From NCBI GenBank assembly GCA_903813345.2, contig CAIIXF020000011.1:8964842-9028841 (forward strand): a stretch of DNA of 64,000 nucleotides. Direction: 5' to 3'. The DNA is from Owenia fusiformis (lineage: Eukaryota > Annelida > Polychaeta > Sabellida > Oweniidae). The notes under the pieces are model-generated. The model saw only the letters and a list, made by a program, of their open reading frames with translations, was not told the DNA's origin and ran no database searches. Shown here piece by piece: positions 1-10,835 of this stretch (its first letter is position 1; each line of letters opens with the position of its first letter). A program made the position numbers and the translations under genes.

Positions 1-487
1 TCGTACATATTAATGAAGAAATAAAAATCTACAAAACATCAATTTTGATTTATGATGAGGAGGAGGTAGTATATAACATTAAATGGCGGCGGTTGGAGGA
101 ATTACGAGCGGCTGATAGTGTACAACGTCAGAGGCAATCTCTTTATTACCATTACTACAATTCGAATTTTATTTTCTAAAAAGAGAACTGGAATCTGATC
201 AAATGAGTTTGTGAAGGATTGCAGAAATGTCCAAATTCATATCAAGGGCATGATATGACATGTATGAATGGATGAGAGCAGAATACATTGCGCCGATGTT
301 TCTTGAAACGTAACTCTCATCTCTTTTATCCCTTTTGGGAAAATTTCCCTTATAACGATGTAAAAATGTTAGAGCACATTCAAATAAATAATATTTATAG
401 TAAATTGATACAAATACCCTATAATTATGACCGGTGTATGTTAATTATTGAAATAATTGATTTTAATAAACATGTATTTTATTCCAG
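1..487. other. Gene-free AT-rich flank
   Basis: I see no convincing coding exon here. The only notable site is a polypyrimidine tract ending in an AG at about 487, which looks like a splice acceptor for a 5' untranslated exon of the gene that starts at 629. A promoter or first exon may lie in this stretch or beyond the window edge. Confidence 0.4.
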
Positions 488-628
488 GTCACAACAATCT
501 ATTGATTTCGAACATCATAGTACACATGGCGAAACTAAAATACACAGACAATGTCTCTGAGATCTTTAATCCACTACCGATTTCACGCTTATGGAGTTTA
601 GTTTGACAATGCATGCCACAGCATAAAC
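488..628 (+). promoter_or_regulatory. 5' leader exon with two upstream ORFs
   Basis: The stretch after the acceptor-like tract leads without interruption into the ATG at 629. It holds two upstream ORFs: 526-606 (27 codons including the stop) and 609-626 (five residues and a TAA), the latter ending only two bases before the main ATG. Such uORFs usually lower or condition translation of the main frame. The arrangement is seen directly; the regulatory effect is inference. Confidence 0.4.
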
Positions 629-2605
629 ATGGGAAAGCAAGAAAAGAAGGAAAAAACATGGACAAAAAATGAAGTTTTCGCGCAATTGAAGAATAAAGGA
701 GAGAAGGCAAAGTTAAAGAAAGATTTGATAGATTTAACAATTTCACAAAAAGTCACGAGATTTCGTAAAACGGATGAGTTGAAGGACCTTAAGGATTGGG
801 TAAAAACTATTCGGCAAACAACTGGTCATAGTGCATGTGGTATTCCGACCGCTGATAGCCTAGACAATCCCAAACGCAGATGTAAAAGTGCATTTCCAGG
901 CGTCAGTGCTGCCAGTGCGTATAACCATGACATAAATCCTAATAGAGGAAACATATTACGCAGGCAAACACATCAAAAACTTCATGTTTCATCTGCAAAA
1001 TCTATCAGACCTAAATCAATGACAAAGGAGAAGATTTTACAACATTATGCGGAAATGCGATCTGTACCAGCCTATCAGTTATTTACAATGGAGAAGATGG
1101 CAAAGGAAGAAGAAGGTGAGATGACAGAACCTGTTGGAAACAATGATTCCTTAACTTTTGAAGAGACATATGACATTTGGAAAAGATCTGTTGTAAAAAT
1201 GAAGAAAGCAAAAAAGTCATGTGAGGTTCATTCTGACCCAAACATCGTTGACAATGGTTTGACAGTTCCAAAAAGTCGCACGCCTCTTAAAACGACTGAT
1301 AACTCTAAAACGATAACAATAGATGAAGAAAATGAAATCGAAACTTCCAATAACGGAAAAGAGCCCTTAACAATTGGTTTGAAAGCTTCGGGGAAACCCT
1401 TACCGACACCTTTACCTGGAGATGTTTCACAAGGAGATAAAATGGGTGATACATCTTTATCACATGCTAATGATACATGTACAGATTCTGAAAACACGAA
1501 AACGAAGTCAAAATGGACCGATATAAGGAACAAGGTCGAAAAAGATATATTCGATAAGAAATATGAATATACGAATTCAAAATTGCAACCAAAGGTTTTA
1601 CCACAGCTTCATCAAATTGTGAGTGGTATTATTCATAACAAAACTTCTCAGACCTTTTTAAAAAGATTTGACGGTGAAAGTGATCAAGATGATGTTTCTG
1701 AGTGCGAGTCTGTTCTCTCGGACCTTCACTCAGGAGAATTACAAAACCAAAAGGAAAAGCTTGCAAAAATAGAATATGATTCAACAGGAGGTAAATCAAC
1801 TTTGAGTGCATCAGATGACATTTGTATGAACCCTGGCACTCATCCATCGACAAGAGAAACAATTAGGTGCGATCCGTCAACAGCATTACCTCCTAATGAG
1901 CTTACTAGTGCGACATCTCAATTAAGAATATCATCAGTATTATGTAACTCTCAACTAAATGAACAGCCAAGGCCAATATCACCCGATATTGCTATCTATA
2001 ATAACAACATCTCATTAGGTTTCGTGAGTAATTCGCCAGAATTAGATCGAAGTTGTCCGACTTTACCATCGTCTTATGTAAATTATCCTGATAAGAACCC
2101 CTCTTCAACAGCTTCGCGTTCACCATGGTCACGCCTAGCCCTGTACTCAAAATGTCTTCAAGTAGCTACAAACAAAAATACAACAGGTGATAGAAACAGT
2201 AAGAAAACAGATGATGTCAGATTAGAACTTTTACAGAATGCCCATGCTCATCAACTCGATAAACACTCTCGCAATGGTCGGCCTTCGACACCATTGTTTT
2301 TTGCTGAGCAACATAGGAACGAAAGAATCGCTGCCCAGCAAGCGGGAAAGGTTGACTTTAAAACATTGAGGGCAAGGAGAGTAGCAATTGAAAGACCTGT
2401 CGGTCTAATGGGAAATAGAGGTGAACATTTTGTTAAACTTAATACGGGCATGACCAAAGCTGCAATCAAGCAAGAGCTAAAGAAACTGGTTGCAACTAAT
2501 GATGAAAATAAGATGTCTGTGGCAGAAAGGGAGAGACTGAAAATAATTCAAAGCAAGATCCGCATGTGGTTAGCAACTATGGCATCGGACAAGTATTCAG
2601 GCTAG
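629..2605 (+). CDS. Unrecognised 658-aa polar protein, single coding exon
   Basis: An uninterrupted frame of 658 codons starts at an ATG in an A-rich context after a plausible 5' leader exon. The N-terminal 60 residues are lysine/glutamate-rich and probably helical. The middle (about 190-500) is Ser/Thr/Asn-rich and low in hydrophobics, so probably disordered. The last 110 residues are basic and helical, with clusters such as LRARRVAIERP and KQELKKLV, and end in SDKYSG. I see no signal peptide, membrane segment, zinc-binding cysteine pattern or transposase/RT motif. The length of the open frame in AT-rich DNA and the lack of repeats nearby argue for a real host gene. I do not recognise the family and assign no function. 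Confidence 0.72.
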   Translation: MGKQEKKEKTWTKNEVFAQLKNKGEKAKLKKDLIDLTISQKVTRFRKTDELKDLKDWVKTIRQTTGHSACGIPTADSLDNPKRRCKSAFPGVSAASAYNHDINPNRGNILRRQTHQKLHVSSAKSIRPKSMTKEKILQHYAEMRSVPAYQLFTMEKMAKEEEGEMTEPVGNNDSLTFEETYDIWKRSVVKMKKAKKSCEVHSDPNIVDNGLTVPKSRTPLKTTDNSKTITIDEENEIETSNNGKEPLTIGLKASGKPLPTPLPGDVSQGDKMGDTSLSHANDTCTDSENTKTKSKWTDIRNKVEKDIFDKKYEYTNSKLQPKVLPQLHQIVSGIIHNKTSQTFLKRFDGESDQDDVSECESVLSDLHSGELQNQKEKLAKIEYDSTGGKSTLSASDDICMNPGTHPSTRETIRCDPSTALPPNELTSATSQLRISSVLCNSQLNEQPRPISPDIAIYNNNISLGFVSNSPELDRSCPTLPSSYVNYPDKNPSSTASRSPWSRLALYSKCLQVATNKNTTGDRNSKKTDDVRLELLQNAHAHQLDKHSRNGRPSTPLFFAEQHRNERIAAQQAGKVDFKTLRARRVAIERPVGLMGNRGEHFVKLNTGMTKAAIKQELKKLVATNDENKMSVAERERLKIIQSKIRMWLATMASDKYSG

Positions 2606-3445
2606 GTTGTTAATTGACTGGGTTATTTTGCTATCGATAATGAATAATAATGTAAAATGTACTGCGTTAAATCTTTGCACTCTAATCTACATGTAATACA
2701 TCAAGAAATGAAAATACATTACGAAATACGGTTGCATATATTGCCGTGTCTCTAGACCAAGTGGAAAGCGACGATGTGGTTTTCCGTTATCTTGATTCAC
2801 AAGGTTTCGATTGTTCTTACCTCTCTAGACCAAGTGGTTTACCGTTATCTTGACACTTCTAACAGACACGTCGCAAAAAGGTGGCGCATTTGTGTTTTTA
2901 GGGTATTGCATGAATGTAACTTTAATTTACCCAAAAATCTGGCAAATATCCGCTGTCGACACGTTACATTTTGAATAATTTTTCGTCTTTAAACGCTCAT
3001 AACTCAAACAATATTTGACTATTATACTTTATTTCCGTCTTGATAAAGGTAGAAGTGTTATTTCAAAGGATGAATTCTAATAAGCGTCCCTTATTGTGAC
3101 GGCATATAGTTTGAAAAATAGAATTTGTCGACAGCGACTTTTTTGCTCATTTTTGTTACCTTCAACTTTTCAGGTCTAATACAAAAAATACGAGATCAAT
3201 TTTTAATAAATCATACATGATTATTTTGCTCATAAACTCTAGTTTATTAATAAATAGTTGATTTTGTTCGTAAACGTATGTGTTTTCTGTTGGAAAAGTG
3301 GAGGACGAAAGGTTTTCAAAGTTCATTAAAATAGGGCGAATTTACGTCATTCACCTATTTTCAAACAAAGCAACACATATATTTATTTCACCTAAAATAT
3401 CAATTGATTCGTGTTTAATGATGCTCCTAACCCATTCTTAATATA
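2606..3445. other. Intergenic, no gene seen
   Basis: AT-rich DNA downstream of the 658-aa ORF. A short imperfect duplication (TCTCTAGACCAAGTGG followed by CCGTTATCTTGA) occurs near 2750 and 2822. I see no coding exon, and no canonical AATAAA close to the stop codon. Confidence 0.4.
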
Positions 3446-3447
3446 TA

Positions 3448-3711
3448 CAGGGTGGTCCAAAAAAAATTGGAACATTTGTTAAGTGAACGCAGAACCTTCA
3501 TTTTTCTTCTAAAATGCACCAAACTTTTATTGAACATAGTTCAGTCACTTATTATCTGATGTAAAGGTCATAGATATTAACAACAAAGTTAACGCATTAA
3601 ACCAGTCAATGTTGGATAGGGCCCCTTTTTCTTGAATATACACGTGTCAATTTCACCGCTACTTTTTCAAGTATTCTTTATTTCAAAGCTTTAATGAACA
3701 TGTTGATTGCT
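3448..3711 (+). mobile_element. Mariner-like terminal fragment
   Basis: The segment begins TA then CAGGGTGGTCC, a terminus typical of mariner-like elements that insert at TA. A similar end occurs at 60761. The fragment stops where the oligo-T of the next LINE copy begins, so its other terminus is not visible here. No transposase frame is seen. Confidence 0.4.
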
Positions 3712-5140
3712 ATTTTTTTTTTTTTTTATTATTAAATTTATTTCAATAGAATACCAAAAAATGTAAATACAAACATGTAAATTCTTAAATCGCCACAATG
3801 GCATTATATAAGAATAGGGGGCAGGTGGAAGTAGAAGTGGCAGAGCAGGCAGGGTCTTGGACTAGGGCAAGTGTGACGGGACTTGAGGATACTAGAGATG
3901 GATAAGAAGGAGGGAATTAGCTATTGTCTTTGATAAAATTAACAATGAGAAGTAGTATTTGGGAATTTGCATCTATGTTTAATTTGGGAATTCCTGTTTT
4001 CAAAATAGCTATGAAATCAGTTTGAGAGAGATTATGACTGAAGATGTTTGGTTCGAGATCAGTGAGTTTGTCCATGAATTGCTGTCTTTGTATAGTAAGT
4101 AAGTCACATTGAAAGAGAAAATGTTTCAGAGTTTGTGGTTTTCCACAAGTGCAATTAGGGCTGTCAATAGACTGAAAGTTGTGAGCGTAGAACTGGGCTT
4201 TGAAGTATAGGTCAGCTCTCACTTTATTGAGAACTATTTCTTGAACCCTTGTTAGATTAAGCTGGCTTGTTGACAAAATCGAGGGCGTTTTTTGGAAATG
4301 TACTCTTTGGTGTTTTTTAAAATTCGAAAGAGTATTCTTAGATTTAATAGCAGGTGGAAGATTGATCCAATTTGAAATTGCAGCTGGTATTGCTGAGGTG
4401 GAGAATCTATTTGAGCATCTAATGGGCATTTTAAATGCTTCATTATATCTTAATACTCTGTTTGCATGGTTTCTAAATTTGTCAAAAATATCAGTTACAT
4501 AGGGAGGACTTGTACCATTTACAATTTTGAACATAAAGTTGTTAATCTGGATACTGCGTCTTGATTCAAGAGTTGGCCAATTGAGTAGGTTTAAAACCTT
4601 TTTTGAACTGCTCCCTTGGATACACCCAGAACAATAAAGTGCAGCTTTATAATAAAGACTGTCGAGTCGTTGTAATAGGAACTTTGAGGCTGTGCTGTAC
4701 ATGATAGCACCATAGTCAAAGTGGGGTAAAATAAAGGACTTAAATATGGTTTCTAGATGCTTACTACCTAACTTATATTTAAGTTTCTTTAAAGGGTTCA
4801 ACATTTTTCGTATTTTTGATATGATTTCTCCAATATGCTTGTCATATGATAAGCTTGGGTCAAAAGTAAATCCCAGATGTTTGTGCTCGTGATCTCTGGT
4901 AATTTCAACATTGTTTAACTTTGAAACAGAAACATTATCGACTTTAGATCTGGATGAGTGGAATATCATTTCAGAACTCTTTTCAGGTTTAAACTCCAAT
5001 TTCCAGGTGTCAGACCATTTTTCAATTTTAATTAGGTTAGATCTGGCTATTGCATCTACTTCTTGAGGATGCTTAGGGTCAAAAGGATGATGTAGAGAAG
5101 TGTCATCCGCATAAATATAGCAATGCCCCTCCAGATTGTC
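3712..5140 (-). mobile_element. 5'-truncated non-LTR retrotransposon (LINE)
   Basis: On the minus strand this copy ends in an oligo-A tract (oligo-T at 3713-3727 on the plus strand) and carries the 3' half of a reverse transcriptase gene. It is cut at about 5140, inside the RT palm. The plus-strand sequence just beyond is the inner part of a Polinton terminal repeat, so the LINE 5' junction falls inside, or exactly at the edge of, that element. 5' truncation is typical of target-primed reverse transcription. No clear target duplication could be paired. Confidence 0.75.
3917..5140 (-). pseudogene. LINE reverse transcriptase, C-terminal part
   Basis: The frame is open from the truncation point at 5140 to the stop at 3917, about 407 codons. 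The visible N-terminal end carries the RT catalytic box YADD (nucleotides 5102-5113). This is followed by the thumb-type segment HLGFTFDPSLSYDKHI and a long C-terminal region ending in a Cys/His cluster (CTCGKPQTLKHFLFQC) of the kind found at the end of many LINE ORF2 proteins. The endonuclease and the front of the RT are missing, so it cannot be autonomous. The remaining frame has no internal stop, which suggests a fairly recent insertion. The clade (Jockey/CR1-like) is a guess. Confidence 0.75.
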
Positions 5141-5253
5141 TGGGCAAGTGGATCATAATTTTGGCAGGAAACGTAAAGGTAGCCATATTGGTAGCCCTAC
5201 GTTTATATCATATGAATAAGGATTATTCTGATGTCTGATGAACAGTCTGATGT

Positions 5254-5353
5254 TATGCTGATGCATTTTTTCTCCATGAAACTTATTCATATGCCTTGAT
5301 AGGTTATCACCTCTCGTAAAATTCACACTACACTCAGAACAATTGAAAGACAT
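5254..5353 (-). pseudogene. Polinton C2H2 zinc-finger exon, remnant
   Basis: The first 30 or so codons read as a single C2H2 finger (C-x2-C, then H-x4-H). They are nearly identical to the first exon of the ATPase gene at 30861-30726. After the finger the sequence departs from that exon and runs into terminal-repeat DNA, so the ATPase part has been deleted. No function is expected from this copy. Confidence 0.55.
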
Positions 5354-5519
5354 GTTGTCTGTTCAAGATCTATCAGTAAAATGACTCAAAACATGGACAA
5401 CTTAAAATATATAAGAATATTCTAATGTGCAGTATTTGGATTGGTTCAAAATGTGTCAATTAAGATCAATTGTAAACATAAACAGGTATTTATGACATTA
5501 TAAACTATTGTATATTAAA

Positions 5520-5766
5520 GTAAAGGGAGGGGAGGAGATTTGGAAGATGGAGAAGAGGCAAGAGGAGGTTGGGAGGAAGTAGGAGGAGGTATGAGGTAAG
5601 GAGGAGGTAGGGAGGAGGTGGGAGGAGGTAAGGAAGAGGTTGGAGGAGGTAAGGAGGAGGTAATGATGAGGTAGGGAGGAGGTGGGAGGAGGTAAGGAGG
5701 AAGCGTGAGGAGGTAGAGAGGAGGTGGGAGGAAGTAAGGAAGAGGTGGGAAGAGGTAAGGAGGATT
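5520..5766 (+). repeat. Purine-rich GGAGGT tandem tract
   Basis: A 247-base run that is almost purely G and A with regular T, built from degenerate GGAGGTAAGGAGGAGGTGGG-type units. A homologous but longer tract sits at the same relative place in the second Polinton derivative (31023-31370). Such mirror-like purine tracts can form triplex (H-DNA) structures. The proline/serine-rich reading frame on the other strand is only a product of the repeat. Confidence 0.75.
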
Positions 5767-6423
5767 GGTCAAAAATTAAAAATGAGACTCTATAAATTAC
5801 CCAATTTTAACTAAAGATTCCTGAATATAGACGCATCAAGAGCTATTAAGTGATTTTGCATAATGTATTCATGATTCGAGTGAGACCAATGCCATCGTAA
5901 TCCTTATTCATATGATATAAACGTAGGGCTACCAATATGGCTACCTTTACGTTTCCTGCCAAAATTATGATCCACTTGCCCAGGCAAAGTTAAAATGGCT
6001 GAACTTCCGCTATGATGTTATAAACGTGCCCGGACAAAACCTAAAATGGCTAACATCCGCTTTAAAACCTGCCCAGGCCGACTAAAAGATGCCTCACTTC
6101 CGCTATGATGTCACCCTCTTGCCCAGACAGATTCAAAATGGCCGACTTCCTGCTAGAAAGCTTCAAAATGGCTGACTTCCGGTCTTAGATGAACAGCCTG
6201 AGCAGCCTGAGCTGATGGGACCAAAAATCCTACTACTATCTTTACACCGAGAGTGCGATTTTTACCCAGATCGTGCGTATTTTGCGAGAGAGTGCTGTTT
6301 GATTACTACATGTGTAGATGTTAAATGCAAAATTAGATTGTCCGATACTTCAAAAAACAAGAGTTCAACAACTCGAACACTTCTAACTGCAAGCTAGAGA
6401 CTCGATAATTTGATAAATCGGAA

Positions 6424-6903
6424 TCATTCTGATATCTTCGCTATATTCTGCAAACATTTAGTAAATGATCGAAAGTTTTGAGTAAATAATTGAATATTAT
6501 CTTTAAAATTGCTTTTTAGCGTATTGCGTTTAACTTTTAAAGCGCCAATTAAACAGTTGCTATCTCTATCTCTATGCCTTTTCATCCACATTTCAAACCA
6601 CATTTGTCGTTTGATTATTCTGTCTTCTAAAGTCATTTCAACTTGATTAAATGTCTGTGAATTTAAAGTATTAGTATTTGTATTCTGAAAGTTATCATGT
6701 CTTTTGTTGTTTGACGTGCCTTCTACTAATGCTGTATCCTTACGCTTTCCTGGCAGTACGAAGAAACGTCCACTACGTTGTGGACCTTGGTGCCTACCTA
6801 TGCGTGGACGTGATCTCGGGCCAGTTCTGAACCTTCCGCCGGCTGACTGGCTCATGTCGTAATATTGCGGCCTTGGGTTGTGAGCGCCTGGATACGTCAC
6901 AAT
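6424..6903 (-). CDS. Possible exon, basic Arg/Gly-rich protein
   Basis: A minus-strand open frame of about 160 codons begins right after an acceptor-like TATATTTTAG and ends at a stop at 6424. The first in-frame ATG is only at about 6855, so the frame looks like a 3' exon. The first 60 residues are rich in Arg, Gly and Pro (for example GGRFRTGPRSRPRIGRHQG), resembling RNA-binding RGG tails. The rest is Asn/Lys-rich. I recognise no domain, and no upstream partner exon was identified. Confidence 0.3.
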   Translation of the reverse strand: MVTYPGAHNPRPQYYDMSQSAGGRFRTGPRSRPRIGRHQGPQRSGRFFVLPGKRKDTALVEGTSNNKRHDNFQNTNTNTLNSQTFNQVEMTLEDRIIKRQMWFEMWMKRHRDRDSNCLIGALKVKRNTLKSNFKDNIQLFTQNFRSFTKCLQNIAKISE

Positions 6904-7063
6904 CTAAAATATAAGATATATTCATTGTACTATACTAGTATTTAAAAGCCTCATACCTGGACATATTTTAATTATCCTAATACTACTTTTCATGACTGAA
7001 ATATATTGGTCGGCTATCTTTGAAGAAAACTATTGTCGTAGAAATGGCATGGTTCTGTTTATT

Positions 7064-7345
7064 TCAGTCGAACATCATCAATTCTAAACAGTACGGTAAT
7101 ATTGTTTCAATTTTATGAGAATAAAGCAAGACTAATTCTGAGAACAATTTTAATGGATATGATTCAAGTTTACGACTGGTCTTCGAATGCGTCAATCTCT
7201 TAGATTTGGGATATGTCCTCCTCTGAAGGGTTCCAATCTGTTCAGCTGTTCCATACTTCCAATGATCGTGCAAATGAAAGCCAATCCAATGATCACTCTC
7301 ATTAAGGTCATTAAAGTTTCGGTCACACCAGAGTAGTTCTAAAAA
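7064..7345 (-). CDS. Possible terminal exon, unknown protein
   Basis: On the minus strand an open frame of about 90 codons follows several closely spaced TTTTAG acceptor-like sites (around 7340-7375) and ends in a TGA that is immediately followed by AATAAA. The translated piece contains DHWIGFHLHDHWKYG and a basic stretch LQRRTYPKSKRLTHSK. A clean acceptor at one end and a polyadenylation signal at the other are what a last exon would show. I do not recognise the protein; it could also be a transposon fragment. Confidence 0.27.
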   Translation of the reverse strand, partial: FLELLWCDRNFNDLNESDHWIGFHLHDHWKYGTAEQIGTLQRRTYPKSKRLTHSKTSRKLESYPLKLFSELVLLYSHKIETILPYCLELMMFD

Positions 7346-7447
7346 CTTCCTAAAATGGTCCTAAAAATCCTAAAATAGTCTGCAATATGGATTAAATACA
7401 GAGTAGACGTCAAGAAATGTGTTGAAAAGTCCCTCAGAATTTTATTT

Positions 7448-8181
7448 TTGAAAGGATAGGTATCGATATGGTGAATTCAACTGAATTCAAGAATGTTTTT
7501 CTTTTAAACCAATTATTGAATACATTCTGTAAAAAATCACGGTCCTTTATGTAATGTTGACTGATTGGCAACAATTTAGTGCAAAAATTATTTATATATA
7601 TATAAATATAAATTGTTTTTAGTGCAATTGTTTTTTGTTCCTTTCTACCAATTCTTGAGAATGAAATAAATTGCCTTTCCGAACCTTTTTGGAACAAAAT
7701 AGCATATACAACATTTTCTTAGACCTCTCAATATTATAGTTATACAAAGGAAATTTTGGTTGATTTAACAAAAAGTATGCAAAAACTAGAAACAACCCCC
7801 CTCCCCTAAAAAATAGATAAAAATGAAGACAAACCTTTTATTTAATTAACAAGATACTTTTTTTCAAATCAACCAAACTTTCATTTGTACAATTACAATA
7901 TTGAGTGACCTAAACACGTTGTGTTTATGTCGTTTTGTTCCAATGAGGTTCGGATAGATGTTTCATTTCAATCCGAACATATACCAAGAACAAAATAAGT
8001 GTCTGATGTGTTTTCTAATACAATATAGAGAAAAGTATATATATATTTCAAATTATAATGTTACCCTTCAAAAGATGACTATTAAATTGACGATGTGCAA
8101 AATTTTCAGAATGTTTTGAAGAGTGGTTTAAGAGAAAAGAGTGTTAAAAAAGTTCACCATATCGATATCACTCCTTTGAAG
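7448..8181. mobile_element. Inverted-repeat element, about 730 bp
   Basis: The left arm (about 7448-7770) and right arm (about 7840-8181) are diverged inverted copies, both carrying TATCGATATGGTGAA near the outer end. A third copy of one arm lies at 62437-62775. There is no coding capacity, so it is a non-autonomous, MITE-like element. The superfamily was not determined. Confidence 0.6.
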
Positions 8182-8189
8182 TTCTTGAA

Positions 8190-9930
8190 CGTTCAAGATC
8201 GAGTACATCTAGAAACGTCGTAAAACATATGTAGTTCTAGCTGATCCGATCCGTTCGTACTGTGGAACTAGATTGGTATGACCATGGTTTAATGCTAGTT
8301 CGTTCATTAACAATTTTCAATATGTCCATCCTCCGTCTTAGTACCAAGTTCAGAGCTGGTAGAATTGCTCGTTCACCACCATATGTGGACAATATTTTCA
8401 AGCAGTTCAAACTTGACCATGGCCAGTAGTCACTTCAAACCCGTTACTATACTAATTCCACCTGTCTACCAAATGTCCCTACATGCTATGATCGGACTTT
8501 AACGAAGGGTTTGCATGCTCTAATTAATAAAAAAGATTAACAAACAAAAAGTGCAGTTTCTACTCCAGCCATTCGCATTATTATATATTTCATAAGTTCT
8601 TTAATAAATATCGTGTTAGTTTGAGATATTGGCATGTCAATTTTTATAACTCTTAAGATCTGGGGAAGATAACGTCACGATTTCCCACCTGACCTAATCA
8701 TATTAAGTACCATAATGCCATTCCCACATTCTAACTGTCAGTCAACTCTACAGAATAGGAAATAACAAGACGCAATATGTAATAGTTAATTGTAATATAT
8801 CCTATGTGTATCCTGAGCGTTGTCATGAAATGCCCTCAACTTTTGTTATATCATTACATTGTTTTTATTTTTCAGAATTTAATACTTGGTGTACGAGGAG
8901 TGATCGTAAAGTTCTAAAAGTATCGCTATAATATCATCAATACATTTTGATAACATTTTACATTAACAAATAATAACTGGTTATCAAATAACCTATCACA
9001 TAAATAAATATGCTTTTCAATTAATTTTGTCACATATCTAATGATATTATGATAATTAATAGTTTTAGTTAATAATCCATAGGTACAAAAATGACAATTT
9101 GACGCAATTCATTTATTGTGAACGTAGAAAATCAACAAATTATTTGTATAACATAAAGCAGAAACATGATGTTCATTTACATAACCAAAACAATTGAAAA
9201 AATCAAAACAGTTTAAATAAATGCCTTATTTAAGACATGCTATGTTATCTCTATATTGCTTGCTTATCAGTATTTACGTTTGGTGAAATGCAAAATGCCG
9301 ATACGTCAAAAATGCCCCATAAAATGATTAGTTGAATTTGTTTATCATTGCTCAAAAATGAATTGCAATAAATTTTAAAATACACATATAAAGTTGCAGA
9401 TAATAATCATTGTCAAAAGTCGAGAAAATTTAATCACGGCGCATAGAATTTCTTTGAACAAAGGGTTTATCATTTTGCCAATTTGACAAATAGTTATTTA
9501 TGCGACAAACATGGATGCTTTTATTCCTGCAAAAAAACAGAAAAAAACTTAATAATAAGTCGGTCGAGTGGTCTTAGAGATATTATGGCAATTCCACTGA
9601 ACCACGGGTTCATTTCAATATTTAAATATGCTCTTATGCCATCAGTGAGCACAAATATCTTAAAACAATCGCACATTCTTTTTCAATGGAATATCCTGAT
9701 TCAAATATCAATCATTAGTGAGCGAATGTATTGTTAGTTCCTTTGTTGTAATACTATAGCTAGCTGCAGTCGATGCCCTGTCGAACACGCCTGCATCGTT
9801 TACACACCACAACATATACAGGTGGAGGGGCCTGAAATGGATAACACAAAACGTGACAGTGCATGTGAAATGTGCAATTATACATGGACGAAGTGCATTG
9901 TCAAATAACACATGACAGTGTGTTGTGCAG
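8190..9930. other. Intergenic, no gene seen
   Basis: AT-rich DNA with no open frame above about 85 codons and no motif that I recognise. A short ORF near 8320-8430 has no support beyond its length. Confidence 0.4.
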
Positions 9931-9935
9931 TTATA

Positions 9936-10383
9936 CAGGGTGTTTCATTAAGACCGTCCCCCATTTACAGCAAAGACTGGATCAAATTGCTCCATACTTA
10001 TAGAATAATAACGCTTATTCAATTATTTTTGGACATGGATACCAAATCTTAAAACCACACAAAGAAGAAACTTCAATGTGCGAGTAGCCAAAGTGATTCA
10101 GCGCCAAGGAGCTTTGGTCGAGCAAATAATAAACTATTAGGGTGTGCTCGCAATATTGTTATATATGAGGAAAAACTAACACCCTACACAAAACTTACAT
10201 GTCTGTAAGACAGGTCTATAGAAAAAAAAAATCATTTCAATAGAAAATGCTTCAACACATCTTTTTGGACCCCCTGTAAGCAATTCAAGTTCCAAAACCT
10301 GTTGAGCCTGCTCAAGAAAACAAACTTTTAAAACATGTGTTGGATTGGAAGTTGATGGTGGGCGGTTAATATGAAACACCCTG
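9936..10383. mobile_element. Mariner-like MITE with TA duplication
   Basis: The ends are inverted: CAGGGTGTTTCATTAAGACCG on the left, and the complement of CAGGGTGTTTCATATTAACCG on the right. TA flanks both ends (9934-9935 and 10384-10385). The 448-bp interior has no transposase. TA duplication and the CAGGGTG terminus fit the Tc1/mariner superfamily. Confidence 0.7.
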
Positions 10384-10584
10384 TACAAGAGTATTGTGGG
10401 AATTAGATACAAAAATTGTGTAATGTGCAGTTATTCCTGACAGTGCATCCTTTTGCGAGACGTTTAAGTGAATTGTGCAAGAAAGACGTGAAAACTGACT
10501 GGAGAAGGTGGAAGAATCCCTGGTTCATTATGAACTACACTAGTACCAACTTTTAGGACTGTAGTAGAGTATCTAGGTTGACAC

Positions 10585-10790
10585 CACTGGCGGATCCAGG
10601 GGGGCACATGTCCCCCCCCCTTTTTTGTCGGCCCAGAAAAAATTTAGGGCCCAAAAATTTTGTCGGGCCTCAAAAATGGGACTTTTTGGGCCAGATTATC
10701 AAAAATGGGGCTTAAATTTTCAAAATATTTTGCTCAGTCGAAATTTGCTCCCCCTCTCCTTGTTAGTCTCGAGCTCTGGATCCGCCAGTG
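10585..10790. mobile_element. Short MITE with CACTGGCGGATCC ends
   Basis: A 206-bp element with inverted ends CACTGGCGGATCCAG and CTGGATCCGCCAGTG, flanked by GACAC on both sides (10580-10584 and 10791-10795), a 5-bp duplication. The interior is low-complexity GGGCC/TTTT. A related copy is at 49457-49773. It lies just downstream of insulin-like exon 2, so it may sit within or next to the 3' part of that gene. Confidence 0.65.
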
Positions 10791-10835
10791 GACACAGTAA
10801 TACTAAATGCAATGAAATGACAGTGTTGTACTTAC

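Larger units (their letters stand above)
5141..6237. mobile_element. Deleted Polinton/Maverick derivative, copy 1
   Basis: The right end (about 5770-6237) is the reverse complement of the left end of the element at 28235-31648, down to the terminal CCTACTACT. The interior (5230-5520) matches the zinc-finger exon and upstream part of that same element, followed by the same purine-rich tract. Positions 5141-5225 are an inverted copy of 5890-5980, so the inner part of the second terminal repeat survives. The outer left end is missing where the LINE starts, and no target duplication can be paired. Integrase and ATPase genes are absent. It is a short internally deleted relative of the 28-kb copy. 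Confidence 0.65.

Noticed and set aside
5515-5772. Proline/serine/leucine-rich 85-codon ORF
   Set aside because: It is the pyrimidine strand of the GGAGGT tract and has no independent support.
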